From NCBI GenBank assembly GCA_963795665.1, contig CAWCIP010000027.1:228248-292247 (forward strand): a stretch of DNA of 64,000 nucleotides. The letters are read 5' to 3'. Both the position numbers and the translations under genes were made by a program. Positions 44,662 to 53,278 of this stretch are shown here, piece by piece. The stretch's first letter is position 1, and the number at the start of each line of letters is the position of its first letter. The DNA comes from DASUPK01 sp963795665. Lineage in GTDB: Bacteria > Actinomycetota > Thermoleophilia > Solirubrobacterales > 70-9. The notes under the pieces are model-generated. The model had not been told where the DNA came from. It searched no databases and saw nothing but the letters and a program-made list of their open reading frames with translations.

Positions 44662-45627
44662 CTAGACGTTTAGGCGGCTAGATGCCTCAACCGCTCTCCG
44701 GACGGTGGACGTTGCCCGCCAGCCGGGCCGCTGCGACCGGGTATCTGCCTGGTGCGGAATGGCACTCTCGACGTGGTGGTTGCGGTTGTCGAGTTCGTAA
44801 CGGCGATCGGTGATCGTGAAACCGCGCCAGGCCGCGCTGTGTGCGAGGCGTTCGTCACGTGGGCGGCTGGTGGCAGTGAACCTGCGGTACGCGGACAGGG
44901 TGACCTCGTCGCGGTCGGAGCACAGGACGAGCAGGGTGCCCTCGATCATCGGCAACGGGTTGGTCAGTCCCAGGTCGTGCCAGCCATCGAGTTCCCGCAG
45001 CCACTCGGGATTCGATGCCCACCACAGCGCTCCTGCGCGGTCGGTGGCTGTCGCCAGCGGAGAGAGCGCTGTGCGGGCGAGGAAGACCAGGTCCGGCCGC
45101 GACCGCCGCGCCCATGCCAGCGCTGCACGTCCGCGAAGACCGGTCAGGACCGATGCGGTGGCTCTGATGGTGGCGGCCTTGTCCAGCTGGTTGAAAACCC
45201 AGGCGCTATCGGTTGTTCCGCTCCGGACGGGTGCGGTGACGTCGCCGTTGTGTGTGCCGATGATGTCGCCAGCGTTCAGCGGTGAGGCGTTGTCCAGGGT
45301 GGTGGCCCCCTGGGTGGCCCATCGGGTGTGGCCCAGGGTGACCCTGGCCGAGGCCAGGTTGCTGTGCACCTGAGCGGCATCGGGCAGGTGGGTACTGAAG
45401 GCGCCGAGGGCGGTGCGGATGCGCCACCGGCCGACCGTGTTTTCCCGCACGGCATGGTTGATGCATTGCAGCGGGGCGAGAGCCCGGCTGTGCAGGGTTG
45501 CGATGCCGGCGGAGTCGATGCCGCGGTCTTCGGCGAGGTAGCCCAGGTCAAGGAGCGCGTCTGCCGCGATCGAGCGCAGGTTCTGCGGGTAGCAGCGGGG
45601 GCGGATGGTTCCGAAGAGGCCGCACAT
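44662..45627 (-). CDS. Stand-alone class II glutamine amidotransferase (Ntn-hydrolase) protein
   Basis: 321 residues from ATG 45627. Nucleophile Cys at position 2 (MCGLFGTI), followed by DLGYLAEDRGIDSAGIAT, GHTRWATQG and GTHNGDV, the conserved glutaminase motifs of the GlmS/PurF group. The glutaminase part fills the first 180 residues; no synthase or isomerase domain follows, and the remainder is unassigned. It would release ammonia from glutamine for an unknown acceptor. It is the second gene of a minus-strand pair with a gamma-glutamylcyclotransferase (30-bp gap). Confidence 0.8.
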   Translation of the reverse strand: MCGLFGTIRPRCYPQNLRSIAADALLDLGYLAEDRGIDSAGIATLHSRALAPLQCINHAVRENTVGRWRIRTALGAFSTHLPDAAQVHSNLASARVTLGHTRWATQGATTLDNASPLNAGDIIGTHNGDVTAPVRSGTTDSAWVFNQLDKAATIRATASVLTGLRGRAALAWARRSRPDLVFLARTALSPLATATDRAGALWWASNPEWLRELDGWHDLGLTNPLPMIEGTLLVLCSDRDEVTLSAYRRFTATSRPRDERLAHSAAWRGFTITDRRYELDNRNHHVESAIPHQADTRSQRPGWRATSTVRRAVEASSRLNV

Positions 45628-45657
45628 GGCGATTGACCCCTCCTGTTCTGTTTGGTG

Positions 45658-46113
45658 TTACGGGTGATGTGAAGCGCTGCGCTCAGCGGGTGCGAGCCAG
45701 TCGTCGTCGGTGATTCGCGGCATCGTGCTGGGGTCGACGTCCGGGCCGGCGAGGTAGATCCAGGCCGTGTGCATGGCCCGCCAGGTTCCACCGTTGGGCG
45801 TGCGGTTCATCGCAACGACGGATCGGGCCTTGCGGATGTAGTGGGACGCCTTTGGCCGACGGGGGTAGTAGCCCTCCAGGTGGTCGAGATCGGTGAGGAC
45901 GTCCCGGTAGAGCTTCGGTGTGATCGTGATGAGTTCACCGACAACCTGAGCACCCGGCTGCGGAACCGCGTAGGGAATTCCTCTGCCGTACAACGCGAGG
46001 CCTGCTGCGGTCGCCGGAATCTCCCGCATCGTGCGGCCGGCGAGTAGTCGCCGATGGTTGCCCTGTCCTGGGCGAAGCGTTCCGTAGACGAACACCGAGT
46101 GCTGCCGCATCAC
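45658..46113 (-). CDS. Gamma-glutamylcyclotransferase-like (GGCT/AIG2) protein
   Basis: 151 residues from ATG 46113 (ATG 46110 possible). The diagnostic start VFVYGTLRPGQGNHRRLLAG and the later DLDHLEGYYP match the GGCT-like fold; the catalytic Glu is expected in the region about residues 70-90. The family removes gamma-glutamyl groups as 5-oxoproline. The gene begins about 25 bp from operator copy 7 and is transcribed with the amidotransferase, so both act under the same control and possibly on the same glutamyl-linked compound. Confidence 0.78.
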   Translation of the reverse strand: MMRQHSVFVYGTLRPGQGNHRRLLAGRTMREIPATAAGLALYGRGIPYAVPQPGAQVVGELITITPKLYRDVLTDLDHLEGYYPRRPKASHYIRKARSVVAMNRTPNGGTWRAMHTAWIYLAGPDVDPSTMPRITDDDWLAPAERSASHHP

Positions 46114-46136
46114 ATGCCCCTTCCCTGAAGCTGATT

Positions 46137-46166
46137 ACCAGTATACCGTAATACCGGTAATACGGT
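46137..46166 (-). promoter_or_regulatory. Dyad operator, copy 7 (double)
   Basis: Between divergent operons. Overlapping sites: TACCG-TAATAC-CGGTA at 46144-46159 and, on the minus strand, ACCG-TATTAC-CGGT at 46153-46166. This is the only place with two overlapping copies, fitting control of both directions. Confidence 0.7.
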
Positions 46167-46204
46167 CTAGAGTCGTGACAGCGAGCGGAAGAGGGTGGTA
46201 CGTC

Positions 46205-46555
46205 ATGGCATCGACGTTGAGACAGGCGCGGTCTCGGTGGTTTGTCCTCAGTGACTCACCGGGGATTGCCTACCGGGCGGAGCGGTTCGGTGATGACTGG
46301 AACGGCTGGGTCACACCGGTGGTCACCGCACCCACATTGGCGATCCTTCTGTTGACAGTGGTCAGCGACCCGGACAGCGCCTATGTGGCCTTTGCGATCG
46401 ACGCGGCCGGTACCTGCACGCTCCAAGATGATCAGGGGCACCTCGACACCCTTGAGCCTGCAGACGACGGCTATGACCTGGGCGGCCTGGGTTGGACGTT
46501 CCGTGACCAGGACAAGCTCATCCCTGGGGGAAACCATGTCGCATCAAGCGTCTGA
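46205..46555 (+). CDS. Hypothetical 116-aa protein
   Basis: ATG 46205 (MASTLRQARSRWFVLSDSPG) with GAAGAGGGTGG upstream. Alpha/beta, no membrane segment despite APTLAILLLTVVS. Unknown family. It overlaps the DUF3846 gene by 20 bp and lies just after operator copy 7. Confidence 0.55.
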   Translation: MASTLRQARSRWFVLSDSPGIAYRAERFGDDWNGWVTPVVTAPTLAILLLTVVSDPDSAYVAFAIDAAGTCTLQDDQGHLDTLEPADDGYDLGGLGWTFRDQDKLIPGGNHVASSV

Positions 46556-46925
46556 AGAGTTCCGGGCGGTCAAGATCACCGTCGCTGGTGTCGTGGAGAA
46601 GGTCAGTCTCGACCGGGCTCAGCTTTTGCAGTCCCTGTACGCGCAGATCGGCTGCCGGTACGTCGAGGTGGTCCAGCCCACCGACACGATCTGTCTCTGG
46701 GTCGACGAAGAGGGCCTGATCAATCGGTCGGAGCCGAACCTTGTCGCCAGCTTCTTGGCGGCTGCGTTGGGAGTCTTCGGGCAGGTCCTGCACGGCACGG
46801 TGGTGGTGACCGGAGGTGGTGACGAGGCGGGGGACACATTGCCCTTGAGCGACCGGGATCTCCGCATCCTGGAGACCATCATCGAGCGTTTGCCTAGTTG
46901 GACAGAAACCCGCTGCCGGCCGTAG
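46536..46925 (+). CDS. DUF3846-like protein
   Basis: ATG 46536 (MSHQASEEFRAVKITVAGVV). The pattern Q-x-YAQIGCRYVEVVQPTD, ICLWVDEEGLINRSEPN and VLHGTVVVTGG matches DUF3846, a small domain common on plasmids and phages. 129 residues. Its last codons include an exact TTGGACAGAA (46898-46907, read Trp-Thr-Glu). Confidence 0.72.
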   Translation: MSHQASEEFRAVKITVAGVVEKVSLDRAQLLQSLYAQIGCRYVEVVQPTDTICLWVDEEGLINRSEPNLVASFLAAALGVFGQVLHGTVVVTGGGDEAGDTLPLSDRDLRILETIIERLPSWTETRCRP

Positions 46926-46998
46926 ACGGGGCCGTCTCGGATTGCCGCCAGTGGCGGATGAGGCAGCATTGACCGGGTGAGCACTCGGCGAGACGCCT

Positions 46999-49018
46999 GT
47001 GGCTGACGACGCGCTGTTCACGATCGCCGGCCAGGAGTTCAAGGTGACGAGCCCGGACCGGGTGCTCTACCCGGCCACAGGCACCACCAAGCTGGATGTC
47101 ATCCGGTATTACGCCGAGGCCTCGGCCGCCATGCTCCCGCAGGTGCAGGGTCGACCGGCAACCCGGAAGCGCTGGCCGGAGGGTGTGGACAAGGCATCGT
47201 TCTTCGTCAAGGACCTCGAGCCGGGGACGCCGCCGTGGTTGGCCCGGGTGCAGATCCGGCACGGATCCGGCCCGAAGTTCTATCCCGTGTTCGATACGCC
47301 CGCGGCGCTGGCCTGGTTGGGTCAGGTCGCCGCGTTGGAGTTGCACGTCCCGCAGTGGCGGGTGGAGCAGCCGGCCGGGCCCGAGCGTGGCCACCAGTCG
47401 GTCCGATGAGCGGTACCCGGACAGGGTGGTGTTCGACCTTGATCCGGGGCCAGGTGCCGGCCTGGCCGAGTGCGTCGATGTCGCCCTCGCACTGCGGGAG
47501 CGACTCGGCCCCTTGGGGCAGCGGGTTGCCGTGGTCACCAGTGGCAGCAAGGGTCTTCATCTCTATGTGCCGATGGATGATCCGATCACCAGCAGTCAGG
47601 CATCGGAATGGGCAAGGTTGGCCGCCGAGGAACTGGAGAAGGCGCTGCCCTCGCTGGTGGTGTCGCGGATGGCGAAATCCCTGCGCGCCGGGCAAGGTCC
47701 TGGTCGACTGGTCGCAGAACAACCGGTCGAAGACCACCATCGCGCCGTACTCGCTCCGCGGTCGCGACCGGCCTACCGTCGCCGCACCCCGGACCTGGGC
47801 CGAACTGACCGAACCGGGTCTGCGGCACCTGGACTACCGGGAAGTCCTCGACCGGCTCGCGGACGGTCTGGACCCGCTCGCCGACCTGCACCGATCCCGG
47901 ACGTGCTGGCCGCGGCAGTCGGAGGAACCGCGGTCCGAGCTGGTCGCCGGCCGTCGATCCGGGTAACGCCGCCGGACTCCTCGACCAGCTCGGCCGACCA
48001 GGCCGGTGACGCCAGCGGGAGGGGTTGCCAGCTGATCTGACCGGCCCGGTGGAGTTGGAACTGGCCAAGGCCGTGCCGGCGCTTCCCGGGCCGCACGCGT
48101 TGCCGGGTGACGACAAGGTGGGAGCTGAAATTGGACGGGTTCAGGGCGGCCGTGGTCCGCACGTCTGACACTGTCCGGATCTGGTCCCGGAACAAGACCG
48201 ACATGACCGCTGAACTTCCCGGAAATCGCCTCTGCCGCAATGCGAATGCTCCCGCCGAACTCGGTGTGTGACGGGGAGCTCGTCGCCTGGTCCGGTGACC
48301 GGCTCAGCTTCGACCTGTTGCAGCAGCGCCTCGCCGCGGGCGCGGCCCGGGCCCGCGCTTTGGCCGCGGAACACCCCGCCTCGTACGTGGTGTTCGACCT
48401 GCTCGCCGCCAACGGTGTTGATCTCCGCGGCCGCCGCTTCGACGACCGCCGGGCGCAGCTGCAGACCTTGACGACCTGGTCACCGCCGATGCAGCTGTCC
48501 CCGATCACCGATGACCTGGACACCGCCAAGAACTGGCTCGCGAAATACGCGGCCGCCGGTATCGAGGGTGTGGTCGCCAAGGGCGCGGCCACCACGTATC
48601 GGCGGAGGCGTCCGCGGCTGGCAGAAATTCAAGCACCGAACGACCGAGGAAGCAGTGATCGGGGCCGTGATCGGGCCGGTCACCCGACCGGAAAGCATCG
48701 TCGCCGGCCGCTACACCCACAGCGGGCAGCTGGTCATCGTCGGGCGCAGCGTGCCGCTGTCCCCGGCTCAGTCTGCTTCCCTGGGGGCGGTTCTGGATCC
48801 CAGCAGGGCCGGGGCATCCCTGGCCGGACACCGTCATCTCCAGCCGATTCGGCGACGGCCGGGACCGGGTCCGCCTCACCAAGGTGGAACCCACTGTGGT
48901 CGCCGAGTTCTCGGCAGACACCGCCCGGCAGGCCGGTGTGTGGCGGCACGGTGTCCGGTACCTCAGGTACCGACCCGAACTGGATCCTGACGATGTGCCT
49001 ATGACCGATCCCCACTGA
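46999..49018 (+). pseudogene. ligD: LigD (NHEJ polymerase-ligase) broken by several frameshifts
   Basis: It begins GTG 46999. The polymerase/primase domain is read in pieces: VLYPATGTTKLDVIRYYAEA to LHVPQWRV (to about 47370), PDRVVFDLDPGPGAGLAECV and VTSGSKGLHLYVPMDDP (about 47420-47690), KVLVDWSQNNRSKTTIAPYS (about 47695-47880). The ligase domain follows: ELKLDGFRAAVV around 48125-48150 holds the AMP-accepting Lys, then VCDGELVAWSGD, KNWLAKYAAAGIEGVVAKG and the OB-fold end QKFKHRTTEEAVIGAV to 49018. At least four single-base shifts. No nuclease (PE) domain is present, so it is a Pol-Lig form. Conservation of motifs suggests recent damage or sequence errors. Confidence 0.82.
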
Positions 49019-49141
49019 CGTACCGGTCGACAGGGAAGAGGTGAATTCTGTTGGGGTGCCGGGGCTCGGGACGGCGTTGTGGGTGGGATGACCTGCGGTG
49101 TTCGGGGGGTGCCCGTGCGCGGCGGCCTGTCGGGCACGGAG

Positions 49142-49690
49142 TTACGAGACTTGGTTGTTGGCCGCCATGAGCGCCCGGTTGGCGAGTCTGGCGGCGTTCA
49201 GTTCGTCGGTGCGTTCGGCGAGCTGAAGTTTCAGATCGGTGACTTGCTCCTCGAGGTCGTGAAGGCGTTTCGTCATCTGCCCGATGTCGCAATCGCTGGG
49301 TGATTTGTCGAGGCCTGCCGCGTAAGCGACCGCGGTGCCGAGTAGCTCGGATAGCCGGAGCTCTAGTTGGCGGGTGTGCGCTGCGAGTCGGCGGTGCGCC
49401 GCGGTGGTGTTGGCGACTTCGGCCTGCAGCGAGGCCATGCTAACGGCGGTGGATGGAGCTGGTCCGGGACTTTCGCGGCAGACGGCCTTGACGGCTCGGG
49501 AGAGCTCGGGGTGGCGGTGCAGGAAAGAGCGGTGAACCCTCGCCGCCCGAGCAACGGAGGACACCGTGATCTCACGGTGCTCTGTTTGCAAGCGGTTCAA
49601 GGCATCCAGTACTCGTTGCCGTCGGGCTTGCGTGTCCTTGGCTCGGGCTGCTCGAAGTCCCTCGACAGCAGGGGTTGTCGTCTGTGTCAC
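49142..49690 (-). CDS. tnpC: TnpC-like (DUF6262) transposition accessory protein
   Basis: 182 residues. N-terminal basic helices and an HTH-like segment (QTEHREITVSSVARAARVHR) are followed by a long C-terminal coiled coil (RLHDLEEQVTDLKLQLAERT). This is the layout of the third protein of Tn554-like elements, which influences efficiency and orientation of insertion. Its start overlaps the large recombinase stop by 4 bp (ATGA). Confidence 0.75.
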   Translation of the reverse strand: MTQTTTPAVEGLRAARAKDTQARRQRVLDALNRLQTEHREITVSSVARAARVHRSFLHRHPELSRAVKAVCRESPGPAPSTAVSMASLQAEVANTTAAHRRLAAHTRQLELRLSELLGTAVAYAAGLDKSPSDCDIGQMTKRLHDLEEQVTDLKLQLAERTDELNAARLANRALMAANNQVS

Positions 49691-52155
49691 CGCGAGGCCT
49701 TCGTCCGTGCGTTGGTGACTTGCGGCAGGCCGAGGTGGACGACCGGTCGGGTGGATCGGATCACCTCGACGGCGTGCAGCAGCTGGGCCCGGTCCTCGGG
49801 GCTGAGGTCGTCGAGATCCTGTTCGACCCTGCCGATTAGGGTTCGGACGCTTCGTATTTCGGTGTCACTGGGGGTTGCTTCGGTTCGGGCCCAGTCGGTG
49901 AGCTCGCTGGCTGCTCGGACACGTTCCCGGTTCGTCAGGAGCTGGTCCAGGTAGGACCGCAGTTCCGGGAGGTAGGAGGCATCGGTGCGGAAGTGGCCGC
50001 ACCCGGTGCAGCGGAACCGGAACGGGCAGGATCCACCGCCTGCCCGGACGTTGCTGGGCTCGGTGCAGTTCCCGAACGGGACCGCGACTTCACCGATGCG
50101 TTGCCGGGCTCGTTCGGTGTCCATGAGTCCGTCGACGGTTCGCCAAATCCGGTGGCCGGCTCCGTCCAATTGATGTGCGGCGAGGCGGTCAACGGCTTCC
50201 CGGGTGCGTTTTTCGGTGATCCGGTAATAGGTTTGGGTTGACGCGAAATGTCGATGCCCCATGAGGTCTCGCAGGACATCGACCGGGGTGCCGGCGTCGG
50301 CATGGCGTTGCGCGAAACTGTGACGGTAAGCGTAGGGAACGATCCGGTACTTCGGGAACTCAGTGCCGTCTCGAAGCACGAACGCCGGCTGCCGTTGGAT
50401 CCACTCCCGGTGAAAGTTGGTCAGGGTGGTCGCCCGGATGGACTTTCTTCCCAGCGTGTTCTGGATCCGCGCCGGCAACAGCGGAAGGTCCTGCGGAGGC
50501 GTGTTTGGGTATCGGGTGCGGACCCGTCGTTGTTGGGCTCTGATGCGGTCGGCGGTGACGTCAGGAATGGGAAGTCTTCGATCGGCGCGGTTAAGTTTGT
50601 GGTCGGTGTAAACCAGCACCGATTTTCCGTCGGAGTCTTCCACTAGGCAGTCCAGCGGGAGCCGGCAGATCTCATCTGGCCGGCGGCCGGTGTCCATCAG
50701 GAGTTCCACCGCAGTCATTACCGCTGTCCCGCAGACGCTCTCCAGATCAGGCAACGCCGCGCGGAGGGCGATGAAGAGGTCCGGCGGGAGTGCCTTGCCG
50801 TCAGTGGTGTGCTCCACTGCGGCCGGGACGTCCTCGACCCGGATGCTCACCTCGGCGGGCAGCATCTCGATGGGGCCGCCGGGCCGGGCCAGCCCGAGGT
50901 CTCTGCTGTCCCGCAGGATGGTCCGGATGTTACGGATGATCCTGGACCGGTGGTACGTGGTGATTTCGCCGTCGCGGTCACGGTGCGCGAGGTGGTTGAG
51001 GAAGAGCAACAAGTGCTTGCGGGTCACGGTGGCCGGGTTCTGACCATGATCGGTCAACGCGACCCGTAGGTGGGTCGAGAGCACGGCGACGCTGTTCACA
51101 TGGTCGCGCATCGCGGCAGCGACATCGGAGCCGCGGCGGGTTGGCAACTCCTGAAGCACCCAATACTTCGTGATCGAGCGCAGCCACGGTTGAGTGATCA
51201 CGGTGAAATCGACCGTGCCTTTGGCACCGAAGACCCGCATGTTCCAGACGTCCTGCGCTTCTTCTTCGCTGGGGGTTGTCATTGCCAACCGCAAATCATT
51301 CTGCAGCGACTGCAGGGCCAGCTGCATTAGACCGTTGCGGGCCCGCTTCGGATCGAGGAGGCTGCCGTATTTCCCGGACCGCAACCAGTCGACGAGGACG
51401 TGGATGGCATGGATGTGGGTGCGGACGTTCGCCTGGACCCGGATCTGGACCGCCAGCAGCAGCTGCAGCCGTAACCGGTCCGGCAACGCCCGAAGATTGA
51501 TGACCCCGCTTTCGGAGATGCTGTTGGTGGTGGCGCACCAGTCGTCAAAGGAGGCCTCGGGGTGGTCTTTGAGGTGCTTCGTCCACCGGCTCCGGTGGGT
51601 GTCGCAGAGCAGTTTCGGGTTGCCAGCGATCCGATCGCAGCAGGCGACTCGGCATTGTCCCCAGCTGGGCAGCGGTTTGGCCCGGCCGCTGGCCAGGAAA
51701 GTGTGCACGTCACCCTCGGTGGGGCGGGCGTTGATGGTCATCTTGACGTGGGTGAGGTGGGCGTTGCAGAGCTTAAGCCGCCGATCCCTGATCGGCCGCT
51801 GACAGTCAAGCACCAGACAGGGACGGGTGTCCTCACCGCGGAAACCCACCCGGGAGATGGATTCACCAGCGGCCAGGAACTCATCGACCGTCATCTTCCG
51901 GGCCAGCCGGCGAAGGTCACATCCGTCGCAAAAGCCCTGCCGTTGTGGTCTTCTCGCCGCCATCACCTGACACAACGGGTTGCGGCACGGGTTCCATCCG
52001 ACGATGGGATGCGCCGGTGGCAGCCGGAAAACTTGTGCGTCGTCGTCCCAGCCGATCGTCCGCAGGAAGTCTTGGTCGATCAGCGACGCGAGGCGGTCGT
52101 CATCACTGGCGGGGGCCGCCTCCTTGGGCACACGCAACACGGCGAGGTCAGCCAT
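49687..52155 (-). CDS. tnpB: Large tyrosine recombinase (TnpB-type of Tn554)
   Basis: ATG 52155 (MADLAVLRVPKEAAPASDDD) is preferred; it overlaps the upstream recombinase stop by 8 bp. About 822 residues. An N-terminal Cys-containing region (NPLCQVMAARRPQRQGFCDG, RPCLVLDCQRP) may bind zinc. The catalytic domain shows LLMDTGRRPDEICRLPLD (Arg), YAYRHSFAQRHADAG (Arg/His), LMGHRHFASTQTYYRI (His and Tyr nucleophile). A Cys-rich patch GGGSCPFRFRCTGCGHF follows. Distinct from RNA-guided TnpB despite the same symbol. Confidence 0.85.
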   Translation of the reverse strand: MADLAVLRVPKEAAPASDDDRLASLIDQDFLRTIGWDDDAQVFRLPPAHPIVGWNPCRNPLCQVMAARRPQRQGFCDGCDLRRLARKMTVDEFLAAGESISRVGFRGEDTRPCLVLDCQRPIRDRRLKLCNAHLTHVKMTINARPTEGDVHTFLASGRAKPLPSWGQCRVACCDRIAGNPKLLCDTHRSRWTKHLKDHPEASFDDWCATTNSISESGVINLRALPDRLRLQLLLAVQIRVQANVRTHIHAIHVLVDWLRSGKYGSLLDPKRARNGLMQLALQSLQNDLRLAMTTPSEEEAQDVWNMRVFGAKGTVDFTVITQPWLRSITKYWVLQELPTRRGSDVAAAMRDHVNSVAVLSTHLRVALTDHGQNPATVTRKHLLLFLNHLAHRDRDGEITTYHRSRIIRNIRTILRDSRDLGLARPGGPIEMLPAEVSIRVEDVPAAVEHTTDGKALPPDLFIALRAALPDLESVCGTAVMTAVELLMDTGRRPDEICRLPLDCLVEDSDGKSVLVYTDHKLNRADRRLPIPDVTADRIRAQQRRVRTRYPNTPPQDLPLLPARIQNTLGRKSIRATTLTNFHREWIQRQPAFVLRDGTEFPKYRIVPYAYRHSFAQRHADAGTPVDVLRDLMGHRHFASTQTYYRITEKRTREAVDRLAAHQLDGAGHRIWRTVDGLMDTERARQRIGEVAVPFGNCTEPSNVRAGGGSCPFRFRCTGCGHFRTDASYLPELRSYLDQLLTNRERVRAASELTDWARTEATPSDTEIRSVRTLIGRVEQDLDDLSPEDRAQLLHAVEVIRSTRPVVHLGLPQVTNARTKASR

Positions 52156-53278
52156 GAGGTGCTCCCGGGAGCGGCACCCGGTCGACGGCATCTCGGAGCC
52201 GATCCGCAGACGGGTGGAAGTAGACCTGCGTGCTGGCCGGGTTGGCATGTCCCAGCAGGTCTTGGGTTTCGTCGAGCGCTGCGCCCGCCGAGGCCAGATT
52301 GGTTGCGAACTGATGGCGGAGCATGTGCGGATGGATTGGGTTCTTCAAGCCCGCCCGTTGGGACAGGGCTGTCAGGAGTTCGTTGACGGCCCCGACTCGC
52401 AGTGGCGCACCGACAGGTGGCCGGAACAAGTTGATAAGCAGGAAATCGTTGTCGGCCGCCGCGGGACAGAGGTTGCGTTCCAACAGGTATTGGTCGTGGG
52501 CCTGGACAACGACGCGGTCCATGGGCACGGCCCGGTCCCGCCGTGATTTCGCCCAAGCCTGGTTCTGGTTGTCGTCCCGGCGGCGGACGTGCAGATGTTC
52601 CCGTTGGACCCTGCAGCGCAGAGAGCTGGAATCCGGCATGGCGTGGACGTCCTCGCGGTGCAGTCCCGCGAGTTCTCCCCGGCGGAGTCCCAGTCTGCTC
52701 AATGCCAGAACGATGAACCGGTCGCGGGCCGATCCGCATACCCGCAGCACCGCCACCAGGTCCTGATCCGTCGCCGGGATGGCCTCCGTGACCGGTGCCT
52801 GCAGGCGATGCCGCGGCCTAGGTCTCAACACCCGCGCACCCGACTCCCGTCGGAGTTCCGTTGGTAGCCAACGGTCATCGTCCTGCTGATACAACGCCGT
52901 CAGCATTGACCCAGGAGCAGCACCGATCGCGACCGCGTGTTTGGCGAACTCCCGCACGGCGGCGAGGATGGCATTGATCCGTCGGGCTCCTCGGGATCGT
53001 GCTTTTCCGCCGGGCCTAGCGGCGGGGACGACGGCCAGCCAAGTCATGAACCACGACAGTCGAGGCCCGCTGTCCCGCCAGTCGACGCCCGTTTCGGCGC
53101 ACCAGCTGAGAAACAGAGCGATGCTGGTGGCATAGGCCTGGGTTGTCGACTCGGCGCCATCGCGGCCCATCCGCACGTACTGCAAGAACGCGTCCGCCTC
53201 GGGGTGAGGGCACAACTGGTTGTCCAGCACCGTCCAGTACCGAAGCCCGGACGGCAATCGCACCACGAACGCCCGCAT
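52148..53278 (-). CDS. tnpA: Tyrosine recombinase (TnpA-type of Tn554)
   Basis: ATG 53278 with GGTGGAGGTCGAGAG upstream gives 376 residues; an ATG at 53356 is a poorer start. Core-binding domain about residues 25-130, catalytic domain with LSRLGLRRGELAGLHRED (Arg), HPHMLRHQFATNLASAG (His, Arg), DLLGHANPASTQVYFHPS (His and Tyr nucleophile). Works with the downstream recombinase. Confidence 0.85.
   Translation of the reverse strand: MRAFVVRLPSGLRYWTVLDNQLCPHPEADAFLQYVRMGRDGAESTTQAYATSIALFLSWCAETGVDWRDSGPRLSWFMTWLAVVPAARPGGKARSRGARRINAILAAVREFAKHAVAIGAAPGSMLTALYQQDDDRWLPTELRRESGARVLRPRPRHRLQAPVTEAIPATDQDLVAVLRVCGSARDRFIVLALSRLGLRRGELAGLHREDVHAMPDSSSLRCRVQREHLHVRRRDDNQNQAWAKSRRDRAVPMDRVVVQAHDQYLLERNLCPAAADNDFLLINLFRPPVGAPLRVGAVNELLTALSQRAGLKNPIHPHMLRHQFATNLASAGAALDETQDLLGHANPASTQVYFHPSADRLRDAVDRVPLPGAPHG

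Larger units (their letters stand above)
21922..46907. repeat. Dispersed 10-mer TTGGACAGAA
   Basis: Exact copies on the plus strand at 21922, 23551, 25768, 26298, 29672, 29764, 31121 and 46898, and one on the minus strand at 43793-43802. One-base variants: 22018 (ends AT), 29606-29614 (GTGGACAGAA), 44161 (ends GGA); a looser one (ends GCG) is at 23461. Within genes it is read in all three frames (as Val-Gly-Gln-Asn, Leu-Asp-Arg and Trp-Thr-Glu), so conservation is of DNA rather than of a peptide. Confidence 0.8.
49142..53278 (-). mobile_element. Tn554-like tyrosine-recombinase transposon core
   Basis: Three overlapping minus-strand genes: a small tyrosine recombinase, a large one, and a small helical DUF6262/TnpC-like protein, the order and coupling of Tn554-type elements. 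The outer ends were not identified; cargo, if any, would lie between these genes and the unknown ends. Confidence 0.75.

Noticed and set aside
50214..50236. CCGGTAATAGG in the large recombinase as an eighth operator
   Set aside because: It lacks the TACCG-TATTAC part and lies in the conserved codons of the catalytic Tyr region; chance match.
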